Below the pieces are notes generated by a model. The model worked only from the letters and a program-made list of their open reading frames with translations. It did no database searches and had not been told where the DNA came from. Shown one piece after another: positions 35,260 through 42,850 of a DNA stretch of 64,000 nt (positions are counted from its first letter, which is position 1; every line of letters begins with the position of its first letter). The stretch lies in NCBI RefSeq assembly GCF_008639165.1, contig NZ_CP029197.1:744001-808000 (forward strand), given 5' to 3'. Source of the stretch: Streptomyces venezuelae ATCC 10712 (GTDB lineage: Bacteria > Actinomycetota > Actinomycetes > Streptomycetales > Streptomycetaceae). The position numbers and the translations under genes are program-made.

Positions 35260-36188
35260 CGGGACCAAATCCGACCGACCGCGGCAAACTGGGATCGAAG
35301 ATCCACCTGATCTGCGATCGGAATGGTCTACCGCTCTCCCTGGGCATCTCCGGCGCGAACATGCACGACAGCCAGGGCCTGGAGCCCCTCGTCCGGGGCA
35401 TCCCGCCCATCCGGTCCCGCCGCGGGCCCCGGCGCCGACGGCCGGCGAAACTGCACGCCGACAAGGGCTACGACTACAACCACTTGCGCCGATGGCTCCG
35501 TCGACGTGGCATCCGCCACCGCATCGCCCGCAAGGGGGTCGAGTCCTCACAGCGGCTGGGGCGGCACCGGTGGGTGGTCGAGCGAACCGTGTCCTGGCTG
35601 GCCGGCTGCCGACGGCTCCACCGCCGCTACGAACGCAAGGCCGAGCACTTCCTCGCCTTCGTCGGCATAGCCGCGACCCTCATCGGCTACCGCCGACTAG
35701 CCAGGACAAGCACCTGGCACCCCGACTTGTCACACCCCTCCGCCATGCTCTCCGACATGAACGAGAACGCCTTCTGGCAGCTCATCGAAGCGTGCACCCC
35801 CTCTGTCCCCGACCCCGAGGGCGATGAGCTCGCCGCTGCACTGACAGCCCGCCTGACGAACGGCCCGGTGGCGAACGTAGTCGGCTTCGCCGAGCAGCTC
35901 TCCTGGGCCCTGTACAGGCTGGACCGCAAGGAATACGGCGATGGTCTGTCGAGCGATCAGTTCCTCTACACCCGGGCTGCAGTCGTCGCAGCCGGCCGTG
36001 AGGAGTTCGAGCGCGTACTTCGATCCCCAGAGCGGTTCATGCCGTACGCCAACGACCTCGTCTGGGCTGAGGCCCTGCTCTACGTACCTGACAACGCATA
36101 CAAGCACCTCACCGGTGAGGAATGGGACCGCAGCACCCGCTACAGCTACGAGTCGTACTCCAACACGGCCGGGTGGACCGCCGCATAG
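35211..36188 (+). CDS. IS5-family transposase second frame (orfB), open into the DUF4240 gene
   Basis: The transposase part covers about 35240-35715: LTGPNPTDRGKLGSKIHL, the second catalytic Asp near HADKGYDY, and the Glu motif in HRWVVERTVSWLAG with RRYERKAEHFLAF. The usual stop shortly after IGYRRLAR is missing; the frame continues without a break into the DUF4240 coding region and ends at 36188. The result is either a transposase-DUF4240 fusion or two proteins made from one frame with an internal ATG at 35757. Whether this tail lets the transposase work is unknown. Confidence 0.75.
   Translation: MRDRLGQPAGRKRGPLTGPNPTDRGKLGSKIHLICDRNGLPLSLGISGANMHDSQGLEPLVRGIPPIRSRRGPRRRRPAKLHADKGYDYNHLRRWLRRRGIRHRIARKGVESSQRLGRHRWVVERTVSWLAGCRRLHRRYERKAEHFLAFVGIAATLIGYRRLARTSTWHPDLSHPSAMLSDMNENAFWQLIEACTPSVPDPEGDELAAALTARLTNGPVANVVGFAEQLSWALYRLDRKEYGDGLSSDQFLYTRAAVVAAGREEFERVLRSPERFMPYANDLVWAEALLYVPDNAYKHLTGEEWDRSTRYSYESYSNTAGWTAA
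35757..36188 (+). CDS. DUF4240 protein, passenger of IS element 1
   Basis: 143 residues from ATG 35757 (MNENAFWQLIEAC), or four residues longer from ATG 35745. The DUF4240 pattern is clear: FWxLIE at the start, LSWALYRLDRKEYGD, FLYTRAAVVAAGREEFE and MPYANDLVWAEALLYVPDNA. Members are small cytoplasmic proteins of unknown role, often found singly and next to toxin-immunity genes. No ribosome site is visible upstream, and the gene is in frame with the transposase, so it may depend on transposase transcription and translation. It lies fully inside the IS inverted repeats. Confidence 0.75.
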   Translation: MNENAFWQLIEACTPSVPDPEGDELAAALTARLTNGPVANVVGFAEQLSWALYRLDRKEYGDGLSSDQFLYTRAAVVAAGREEFERVLRSPERFMPYANDLVWAEALLYVPDNAYKHLTGEEWDRSTRYSYESYSNTAGWTAA

Positions 36189-36450
36189 GCGCCCGCAGTC
36201 GCTCCTACCCTCACCATCTGAAACGACCTCTTAAAGAGCGTTTTGTCCCGGCGAGGGTGCTACATCGCAGTTCAGGTGACGGACTGCTTCGTGTCGGCTG
36301 GGGTAATAGAGGCCTCTTGTGGCAGGTGAGGCAGATGACGGCCTTCGAGAGCCCGTTTCGGTCCCTTCGATCCTGTCTGATCCCAACGCGCCCCCGGTGG
36401 GACCGGTTTGCGCCCTGTGGTGGAGTGGCGGCCATCGGTACTACAGAAAC

Positions 36451-37293
36451 ATGCCTCGTAAGCAGCGGCCCTATCCGAGTGACCTGTCCGATGCCCGTTG
36501 GAAACTGCTGGAACCAACTCTGACGGCCTGGCGGGCCGAGCGAAGAGGAAAGGGCCTGGACATCGGTCGGCCACCCGAGCACGATCTGCGCCTGATCATG
36601 GACGCCATCCTCTACGTCGACCGGACCGGGATCCCGTGGCGGTACCTGCCACACGACTTCCCTCCATGGGAAACCGCCTACGGATACTTCGCCGCATGGC
36701 AGAAGGACGAGGTCTTCGACCAGCTCAACGGTCTCCTGCGACGCCTGGTCCGAAAAGCCGAAGGCCGCCACGTCGAGCCCAGCGCCTGTGTCCTCGACGC
36801 CCAGAGCATCAAGACCTCGGCCAACGTGCCCGCGGCCGGCCAGGGCATCGACGCGGGCAAGAAGATCGCCGGTCGCAAACGTCACATCGGCGTCGACACA
36901 CTCGGCCTTCTCCTGGCCGTACTGGTCACTGCCGCCAGCGTCTCCGACAACACCGGCGGCATCCACCTGCTCTCGGACATCGCCGCCGACCACCCCCGCA
37001 TCACCAAAGCCTGGGCCGACACCGGCTACCGCACCAAGGTCATCGACCACGGCGCCCACCTGGGCATCGACGTCGAAGTCACCCGACGCGACCCCGCCCA
37101 GAAGGGCTTCAAGGTGATTCCGCGGCGCTGGGTCGTCGAGCGGACCTTCGGCTGGCTCATGCACCACCGCCGGCTCGCCCGCGACTATGAAACCCACCCG
37201 CATCGCTCCGAAGCCATGATCAAGGTGGCCATGGTCGACCTCATGAGCCGCAGGCTCACACGAGAGTCGACTCCGAACTGGAAGGACTCATAG
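36451..37293 (+). CDS. IS5-family DDE transposase
   Basis: A 280-residue single-frame transposase, ATG 36451 (MPRKQRPYPSDLSD). The N-terminal DUF4096-type domain shows YVDRTGIPWRYLPHDFPPW. The DDE core has the first Asp in CVLDAQSIKTS, the second in AWADTGYRTK, and the Glu in RWVVERTFGWLMHHRRL. Length and motifs are intact, so it may be active. It belongs to a different IS5 group from element 1 (no frameshift, different ends). The frame is open back to 36319, but that part has no transposase similarity. Confidence 0.9.
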   Translation: MPRKQRPYPSDLSDARWKLLEPTLTAWRAERRGKGLDIGRPPEHDLRLIMDAILYVDRTGIPWRYLPHDFPPWETAYGYFAAWQKDEVFDQLNGLLRRLVRKAEGRHVEPSACVLDAQSIKTSANVPAAGQGIDAGKKIAGRKRHIGVDTLGLLLAVLVTAASVSDNTGGIHLLSDIAADHPRITKAWADTGYRTKVIDHGAHLGIDVEVTRRDPAQKGFKVIPRRWVVERTFGWLMHHRRLARDYETHPHRSEAMIKVAMVDLMSRRLTRESTPNWKDS

Positions 37294-37686
37294 CCTCCGG
37301 GCCACGCTGGCGCGCGCGTTCTCGCCCCTCATCGCCTGCGGCCAGCGGTCATCGATGACATTCGCCGCTTCCCGGCAGGCGCCGCAGGCGTCTTCCCGTT
37401 CCGGGAGCCACCAGTGGTCGGACGGTGACATGCCGGATTCCTGGATGCCGCACAGTGTCCTGTCGAAGATGCCGAAGGCATGGGAGACGCCGGCGGTGAG
37501 GCCATCCGCGACGGCTCTCTCCCAGCGCATCCCCATGGGCAGGTACGGCGGTCGCAAGATCTCGAACCACTCGCCGCCCACATGGGTGGCGGCGTGACAC
37601 CACAAGCAGGACCAGATCTCTTCTTCCCAGACCGTCGGCGCCAGCGGCCACCGCCACATCGACCGCCCGCACACATCACACTCCAC
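37288..37686 (-). CDS. Cys-rich zinc-ribbon-like protein, passenger of IS element 2
   Basis: 132 residues from GTG 37686, with GAGGA eight bases upstream; the frame is open to 37722. Cys pairs CDVC (near residue 3) and CLWC (near 27) look like one zinc site, and CGAC near residue 107 with an earlier Cys gives a second. The middle HAFGIFDRTLCGIQ and the C-terminal WWLPEREDACGACREAANVI belong to a common but unnamed Streptomyces family of hypothetical proteins. It is not a known transposition protein. It runs towards the transposase and overlaps its last six bases. Confidence 0.7.
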   Translation of the reverse strand: MECDVCGRSMWRWPLAPTVWEEEIWSCLWCHAATHVGGEWFEILRPPYLPMGMRWERAVADGLTAGVSHAFGIFDRTLCGIQESGMSPSDHWWLPEREDACGACREAANVIDDRWPQAMRGENARASVARRL

Positions 37687-37848
37687 AGGCGGATCCTCAC
37701 ATGCCAGCCCGGGCCACCCCAAGCGGCTGGCATCGCGCTAGTTACCAAACACCCTTGCCAGGCCAAAACGCTCTTTTAGCAGGCCGGCCCTGCCCGAGGG
37801 GGCGGCTCATGGCTCGCCGGGACACGGGTGTCAGGAGAAGCTAGGTAG

Positions 37849-38073
37849 ATGGGCTCGACGCCGATCACCGTTCACCGGCCCTCGCCGTCCGGGGGCCGGA
37901 GGGTGACCGCGCACCGGCACGGCCATGACGAAATCCTCGGCGTCGCCTACTCGGACCGCGACCTGGCGGTGTTCCTCGACCGCGCGGGCGTCCCGGACCC
38001 TGAGACTGCCATCGACGACCCTGCGTGGGTCGAGTGGCGCGGAGGCCTCGCCCACCAGTGGGACGCGGCCTGA
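37849..38073 (+). CDS. Small uncharacterised protein
   Basis: 74 residues, starting MGSTPITVHR. The second half (VAYSDRDLAVFLDRAGVPD, then DDPAWVEWRGG) looks like a small folded domain seen in short Streptomyces proteins; the first 20 residues are basic and probably disordered. AGGAGA lies about 11 bases before the ATG. No function can be assigned. It is the first gene beyond the right end of IS element 2. Confidence 0.5.
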   Translation: MGSTPITVHRPSPSGGRRVTAHRHGHDEILGVAYSDRDLAVFLDRAGVPDPETAIDDPAWVEWRGGLAHQWDAA

Positions 38074-38224
38074 CGCGACAGGGCCGGCCAAGGCAGTTTC
38101 GGACCCTCCCGGCGCCCACCCGGTCCCGCATTCCCTGAGTCCCGGCTTCGACGACCGTGCTTGGCCGATCATGTGGCTTGCCTGACCCGTGTCACCGACC
38201 CGCGGGGGCCATAGGGTGACGTGT

Positions 38225-38641
38225 ATGGGTATGCGGATGGTGATCGAGGAGCTCGCGGACGAGGCTGAACGTCAGGTCCGTGATCAAGTATGGATTTTGG
38301 GCGCCGCCGATCTCGCCGCCGCCACCAAGGCCGCTGACAACTTGCACGACGCCATCAGCTCACGCCTCGTCCAGGACGAGCTGCCCTTGGTCCAACGGCT
38401 GGCACATCTACGCGAAGCACTCGCCGTCCTGGCAGTGGCCCTGGCGCATGTTCACGGACGCATGGCCTGGTTCTTGGGCGCAGCCACAACCGCCCTCACC
38501 CCCATCCTGAACTGGCGCGCTCTACCTCCGGACGACGGCCCGACCTTCGGTGCCGTGCAGCCCACCCTTCAGCAGTACGAGGACGCCGAGGACGCGGTCC
38601 GACGGCTCCAGAAAGCCCTCGCCGCCATCACAACTGCCTGA
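38225..38641 (+). CDS. Uncharacterised helical protein
   Basis: 138 residues from ATG 38225 (MGMRMVIEELADEA); the open frame begins at 38189. It is mostly amphipathic helices with one more hydrophobic stretch (LREALAVLAVALAHVHGRMAWFL split over residues 60-83) and a C-terminal helix YEDAEDAVRRLQKALAAI. There are no Cys, signal peptide or catalytic motifs. No family was recognised. It may be a partner or cargo protein of the accessory region. Confidence 0.5.
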   Translation: MGMRMVIEELADEAERQVRDQVWILGAADLAAATKAADNLHDAISSRLVQDELPLVQRLAHLREALAVLAVALAHVHGRMAWFLGAATTALTPILNWRALPPDDGPTFGAVQPTLQQYEDAEDAVRRLQKALAAITTA

Positions 38642-38707
38642 AATCGCCGCTCCCGCACGATCGACGGACGGGCGCGCAGAGGCGGAGGATGTCGGGCTGT
38701 CCCAGTC

Positions 38708-39334
38708 GTGCCGTCCCCGCACCTCTCCCACAGCTGTCACCTGCGGGTGTGGCATTTCGGCTCGATGGAGAGGATGGTGGGGGTACCGGACCGATCCGGG
38801 TCCCGCCGGCGTTCCACCTTCCCGCCGGCGGTGATGTCGCCTCGACACCAGGTCCGACGCCTGGGATCCCGTGGAGGTCAGCGGGAGCACCATGCCGGAG
38901 GGCTCTCCGCACGGATCGAGGCACTTTTCTTGGTACCCAACCGACCTCAGGACGACGGCCCCCGCGCCCGCCTGCACCTCATCGACGGCGCACCCGCCTG
39001 GCGTCCCCACGTGGGCGACGCCCTTGTCCGCTACGCCCCTGTCGGCTGCCCGGCCACGGCCGCCCTGGTCCTCACCGGCGCGTTCGACGCCGACACCACC
39101 CCGAGCCTGCGCGAAGCGCTCGACGCGGTACGCAACCCGCAGATCGAGCTGGTTCTCCTGGACCTCGCGGCCGTCCGTTTCGGCGACGCCGCGTTCGTCC
39201 GCGAACTCACGGACACCCAGTGCCGGCCCGAGCGGCACGTCCTCATCGGCCCGCTCCCCGGGCCGATCGCCCGCCTGCTCGACATCACGGGCACCCGGCA
39301 AGCCTTCGACGTCGCCCTCGACGACGCCGCCTGA
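38708..39334 (+). CDS. STAS-domain (anti-anti-sigma-like) protein
   Basis: The last 100 residues look like a STAS domain: ALVLTGAFDADTTPSLREAL, IELVLLDLAAVRFGDAAF and a final helix after GPIARLLDITGT. In RsbV/SpoIIAA proteins a Ser or Thr after the Asp of the DLSxxxxxDSSG loop is phosphorylated by an anti-sigma kinase; here that loop reads DLAAVRFGDAAF, with Ala in the usual phosphorylated position. It is therefore either constitutively active or degenerate. The first 70 residues are Arg/Gly/Ser-rich and the true start is uncertain; the domain could begin well after 38708. Confidence 0.6.
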   Translation: MPSPHLSHSCHLRVWHFGSMERMVGVPDRSGSRRRSTFPPAVMSPRHQVRRLGSRGGQREHHAGGLSARIEALFLVPNRPQDDGPRARLHLIDGAPAWRPHVGDALVRYAPVGCPATAALVLTGAFDADTTPSLREALDAVRNPQIELVLLDLAAVRFGDAAFVRELTDTQCRPERHVLIGPLPGPIARLLDITGTRQAFDVALDDAA

Positions 39335-39540
39335 ACCCCCATCAGGCCACGAAGCCGACTTCCCACCCCGGCTTCGTCCATGAGTACGGGCACTGGCTCA
39401 ACTTGTGTGGTTCGGACACCCTGAGCGACAGCTGGGCTGGCCCGGGCTGTGCGCCAGACCGCTGTAAATGAGCTGCTGGGCCGGCAGGAGAAGCATGGTC
39501 GTGAGGGCGATCCGCCATCCCGCGAAACGCTGGCCGGCGA

Positions 39541-40005
39541 ATGCGCTCTATGATCGCGGCGGCCATCGACATGGGGGTAGGGGTTATGAACGGCGGGCGT
39601 TCGACGCGCTGGTCGCTCGATGAGAAGAACTATTCGCAGGGATGGTGGGTTCCACTGGGCGTCGTCGTCGTGGCGGCCGCGACCTGGGGCTCCCTGGGGT
39701 TCGTCGAAGGCGGCTGCCAGCCCGGGCCTAGGGGCGGCTGCGTCGCCGCCGACGGTTACGAGTTGCGCAGCTGGGTGGTGTATCTCGCTTCGATGCCCAC
39801 GCTGTTCGTGGTCGTCACCGGATTGACCGCCGACCGATGGCCGCCCGTCCTGGGCATCGCTGCCGGCGGTGCGGCCTGCGGGCTCTACACGCTCACGCAG
39901 GGCCACACGATCCCGCACCTCATCATGGCGGCCGCCCTCTTCGCCTTGTCCATCACGGCACCGACGCTGGCCTGGCGGCGCCGCCGGGCAGCGCGAGCGG
40001 AGTGA
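39541..40005 (+). CDS. Small integral membrane protein
   Basis: 154 residues with three or four membrane helices (WWVPLGVVVVAAATWGSLGF, WVVYLASMPTLFVVVTGL, VLGIAAGGAACGLYTL and LIMAAALFALSITAPTL) and a basic tail. Two Cys in the loop GGCQPGPRGGCVAADG may form a disulfide outside the membrane. ATG 39586 (MNGGRST) or 39571 are alternative starts; a GGGG just before 39586 supports the shorter form. No family was recognised. Confidence 0.6.
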   Translation: MRSMIAAAIDMGVGVMNGGRSTRWSLDEKNYSQGWWVPLGVVVVAAATWGSLGFVEGGCQPGPRGGCVAADGYELRSWVVYLASMPTLFVVVTGLTADRWPPVLGIAAGGAACGLYTLTQGHTIPHLIMAAALFALSITAPTLAWRRRRAARAE

Positions 40006-40108
40006 GAGCGAGCACTTCCAGCTGACACGGACCTCCCTGGTGCCCCCCGGTCACGGGCCACAAAAGTTGGGTCAAGGCCGGAGTACGGACAGCGAGTGTT
40101 CACCACTT

Positions 40109-40131
40109 CGGGAGGCACCCGGGATTCGAAC
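40109..40131 (-). other. tRNA 3'-end-like fragment, possible attachment-site remnant
   Basis: On the minus strand GTTCGAATCCCGGGTGCCTCCCG looks like the T-loop and 3' acceptor side of a bacterial serine-type tRNA (TTCGAATC then CCTCC). The 5' half of a tRNA is not present upstream on the minus strand, so this is not a functional tRNA gene. Such 3' fragments are left where an element has integrated into a tRNA gene. Confidence 0.35.
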
Positions 40132-40164
40132 AGCCCGTGATCTGTGACCGGTCAGTACGGAGCG

Positions 40165-40707
40165 TCAGTTCCACCAGTCGTTGCCGGTGTGCCAGCGCTG
40201 CACCCACTCCTCAAAGCCCCATGCCTTGTCGCCGGGCGCCGGGACGGCGCCGACGTCGGCGATCATCCACACCTCGCCGCGACGGGGGCCGGCGGTCAGC
40301 AGGAGCCAGAACGCCTGCCCGTCCTCGGACCCGAGAACGATGGACCCCTTGTTGAATGCGGCGTCGATCCGCGGGTCCCCGGGGTCGACACTCTCGTCGT
40401 CCTCCCAGGGCCAAGCCGCTGCCAGGGGGAACGGTTCTCCTGGCTGCCGCGGGCCAAGGTCGGGCCATGCGTTGGGCAGCCAGCCGAGCGGCTGGAGACC
40501 GCCGTCGCCAGCGGGCCCCAGGCTCGACCCGTTACTGATCTCCGCGATGAACGTCCTGTACGGCTCCGGGAGGACCACCCCGTTCTCCTGCTCCCAGTCC
40601 GCGACGGCTTCATGTCCGAGCGCCTGCTCGCGCCATTCCGGCGGAAACGCGGAGCGCAGGAAGTCGAGTGTGGCTTCGGCGGGACGCTGATCACGTGTGT
40701 CTGTCAC
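40165..40707 (-). CDS. SMI1/KNR4-family protein (orphan immunity-type)
   Basis: 180 residues from GTG 40707 (MTDTRDQRPAEATLDFL). The SUKH/SMI1 fold pattern is visible: an N-terminal helix, VLPEPYRTFIAEISNGSS, a loop with Pro/Gly, WPWEDDESVDPGDP, GSIVLGSEDGQAFWLLLTAG and GEVWMIADVG, then the final helix FEEWVQRWH. Proteins of this superfamily commonly neutralise polymorphic toxins. No toxin gene lies beside it, so it is an orphan. Confidence 0.8.
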   Translation of the reverse strand: MTDTRDQRPAEATLDFLRSAFPPEWREQALGHEAVADWEQENGVVLPEPYRTFIAEISNGSSLGPAGDGGLQPLGWLPNAWPDLGPRQPGEPFPLAAAWPWEDDESVDPGDPRIDAAFNKGSIVLGSEDGQAFWLLLTAGPRRGEVWMIADVGAVPAPGDKAWGFEEWVQRWHTGNDWWN

Positions 40708-40901
40708 GGCAGCATGCTGGCAGAAGGGGCTGACACCCCATCGCGACTGCTGCCGAGGCCATGAACATCGAACAGAGCTGGAAGCAGGCGCCTCCCGAAG
40801 TGATGAACATCTGCTGTTCGTTCTCATCGACAAATCCACCCGCAGGCACGACGACAGCCAAGCGTCCCTCGCATTGAATCGACGCAGAAGAAAAACCCAG
40901 G

Positions 40902-41158
40902 TCAGCACACCCGCCCGCACGCCTTCGGCCGAGTCTCCGGGATCTCCGGCGCGTCCAGCCGGCCTCCGGCGTACCTTTTCACCTCGCCGCAGCGTGAGCC
41001 GGTCACCCAGTCCTCGTACGCCTGGCGGAACTCCTCGTCCGCGCGGGCCACGAAGTTCCACCAAGCGGATCCACCAGGCGTCAGCTCCAGTTCGGGCCCG
41101 CTGAAAAGCAACCGCCCCAGGAGGGCGCCGACGCGTGCCCCCGCGCCCCACTCCTCAA
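40902..41158 (-). pseudogene. C-terminal fragment of a pirin-family protein
   Basis: The minus-strand frame ending at TGA 40902-40904 contains SAWWNFVARADEEFRQAYED and WVTGSRCGEVKRYAGGRLDA with PEIP, the typical C-terminal end of pirin (cupin) proteins. Upstream only a short stretch (ARVGALLGRLLFSGPELEL) might belong to the same domain. The N-terminal cupin with its metal-binding His residues is missing. It is a truncated remnant at the edge of the accessory region. Confidence 0.65.
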
Positions 41159-41401
41159 TGTGCGCAGCTGCTCGGGTAATCGTCCGACTTAAGCCGCCTC
41201 CGCGGACGGCAGACCGTCCCACGGGCAGCCCCTCTCCCCGCCCCTCGCGGGCCTTCGGCACCGTCACAGCAGCAGGCCATGGAGGCTGGGCGCACACGGC
41301 ACCCCCGAACTATGGTGTCCCACCACATACGCCGCTGACCTGCCGCTTCCTACGGTGTGGCGACACCGAATCGTCCCCGTACCTGCCTGGAAGTGGTGCA
41401 C

Positions 41402-42769
41402 ATGGCCGCCGCAACTCCCTCCCCGACGCCACCCGGTTCGCTCAAGCGGATCGTCGCCGCCAGTCTCATCGGGACCACCATCGAGTGGTACGACTTCTTC
41501 CTGTACGGGTCCGCCGCCGCGCTCGTGTTCAACAAGCTGTTCTTCCCCGAGTCCGATCCGCTCGTCGGGACCCTGTTGTCCTTCCTGACGTACGCGGTCG
41601 GGTTCGCCGCCCGGCCGCTCGGGGCGCTGGTGTTCGGGCACTACGGGGACCGGCTCGGGCGGAAGAAGCTGCTGGTGCTGAGCCTGCTGCTGATGGGTGG
41701 GGCCACCTTCGCCATCGGGCTGCTGCCTACGCACGCGACCGTCGGATCCGCGGCTCCGGTGCTGCTGACCGTGCTGCGGCTCGTGCAGGGCTTCGCGCTC
41801 GGCGGTGAGTGGGGCGGGGCCGTCCTGCTGGTGTCGGAGCACGGGGACGCCAAGCGGCGCGGGTTCTGGGCCTCGTGGCCGCAGACCGGCGCGCCCGCCG
41901 GCCAACTGCTCGCGACCGGTGTCCTGTCGGCGCTGACCGCGCTGCTGTCGGACGCATCCTTCGCCTCCTGGGGCTGGCGCGTTCCCTTCCTGCTCTCCGG
42001 TGTGCTCGTGATCGTCGGCCTGTGGATCCGGCTCTCCGTCGACGAGTCGCCCGTCTTCAAGGCGGCCCTCGCGGCCGCCGAGGAGCGCAAGGCGGCCGGC
42101 GCGCAGGTCGAGAAGATGCCGCTGGTCGCGGTGTTGCGGCACCACTGGCGGGACGTGCTCGTCGCGATGGGCGCGCGGATGGCGGAGAACATCTCGTACT
42201 ACGTGATCACCGCGTTCATCCTCGTCTACGCGACGACCGAGGTCGGACTCTCCAAGCAGACCGCGCTCAACGCCGTCCTCATCGGTTCCGCCGTCCACTT
42301 CGCCGTGATCCCGCTCTGGGGCGCGCTGTCGGACCGCCTCGGCCGCCGTCCGGTCTACCTGATCGGCGCGGTCGGTGTCGGCGCCTGGATGTTCCCCTTC
42401 TTCCTGCTCATCGACCGGGGCACCTTCGGTTCCCTGCTGCTCGCCGTGACCGTCGGCCTGGTGCTGCACGGGGCGATGTACGCGCCGCAGGCCGCGTTCT
42501 TCTCCGAGATGTTCGCGACCCGGATGCGCTACTCCGGTGCCTCCATCGGCGCCCAGTTCTCCTCCGTGGCCGCCGGTGCGCCCGCGCCGCTCATCGCGAC
42601 CGCGCTGCTCGCCGACTACGGCGACTCGACGCCGATCGCCCTGTACGTGATCGCCGCCGCACTGCTGACCGTCGTCGCCATCGCCTGCGCCCGCGAGACC
42701 CGCGACAGTGACCTCGGGGACGTCGAGGAGCGGACGTCGCCGGACGCCAAGGTCGGCGCCGGCGCCTGA
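41402..42769 (+). CDS. MFS transporter of the metabolite:H+ symporter (MHS) family
   Basis: 455 residues with about 12 membrane helices. The family signature IGTTIEWYDFFLYG is in the first helix, FGHYGDRLGRKK is the loop 2-3 motif, and LRLVQGFALGGEWGGAVLLVSEH is split over helix 4. ALSDRLGRRPVY repeats the loop motif in the second half. Members import citrate, shikimate, alpha-ketoglutarate or compatible solutes with protons; the substrate here is unknown. ATG 41402 is preferred because the upstream part of the frame lacks family similarity. A 22-bp hairpin terminator follows at 42787. Confidence 0.9.
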   Translation: MAAATPSPTPPGSLKRIVAASLIGTTIEWYDFFLYGSAAALVFNKLFFPESDPLVGTLLSFLTYAVGFAARPLGALVFGHYGDRLGRKKLLVLSLLLMGGATFAIGLLPTHATVGSAAPVLLTVLRLVQGFALGGEWGGAVLLVSEHGDAKRRGFWASWPQTGAPAGQLLATGVLSALTALLSDASFASWGWRVPFLLSGVLVIVGLWIRLSVDESPVFKAALAAAEERKAAGAQVEKMPLVAVLRHHWRDVLVAMGARMAENISYYVITAFILVYATTEVGLSKQTALNAVLIGSAVHFAVIPLWGALSDRLGRRPVYLIGAVGVGAWMFPFFLLIDRGTFGSLLLAVTVGLVLHGAMYAPQAAFFSEMFATRMRYSGASIGAQFSSVAAGAPAPLIATALLADYGDSTPIALYVIAAALLTVVAIACARETRDSDLGDVEERTSPDAKVGAGA

Positions 42770-42786
42770 GACCGAGGACGTCACCG

Positions 42787-42834
42787 CGAAAGCCCGGTGC
42801 CCCGCTCGTGAGCGAGCGGGGCACCGGGCTTTCG
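42787..42834. terminator. Bidirectional terminator between MFS and PucR genes
   Basis: A perfect 22-bp inverted repeat (42787-42808 and 42813-42834) with loop TGAG. The arms start CGAAAGCCCGG and end CCGGGCTTTCG, so both strands finish with T-rich edges. It separates convergent stops at 42769 and 42851. Confidence 0.9.
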
Positions 42835-42850
42835 GCGTGTCACGGGCGCG

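Larger units (their letters stand above)
34860..36230 (+). mobile_element. IS5-family element 1 with DUF4240 passenger gene
   Basis: Left end GACGTCGTTTC (34860-34870) and right end GAAACGACCTC (36220-36230) are inverted repeats with 10 of 11 matches and weaker pairing for six more bases. A TTA lies on each side (34857-34859 and 36231-36233), the 3-bp duplication of IS5-type elements that target TNA. The 1371-bp element holds a two-frame transposase with a probable -1 frameshift and, between it and the right end, a DUF4240 gene. The right TTA is also the left target repeat of the next element. Confidence 0.75.
36234..37775 (+). mobile_element. IS5-family element 2 with zinc-ribbon-type passenger gene
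   Basis: Left end AAGAGCGTTTTG (36234-36245) and right end CAAAACGCTCTT (37764-37775) are perfectly inverted, and similarity continues inward for about 14 more bases (GTCCCGGCGAGGGTG against GGCCTGGCAAGGGTG in inverted reading). TTA flanks both ends (36231-36233, 37776-37778). The 1542-bp element carries a transposase and, between its stop and the right end, a divergent Cys-rich gene. A 217-bp leader before the transposase holds no gene. It inserted at the TTA that marks the right edge of element 1. Confidence 0.85.

Noticed and set aside
40105..40140. Complete tRNA gene on the minus strand
   Set aside because: Only a T-loop and acceptor-like 3' side are present; no D-arm, anticodon arm or 5' acceptor could be placed.
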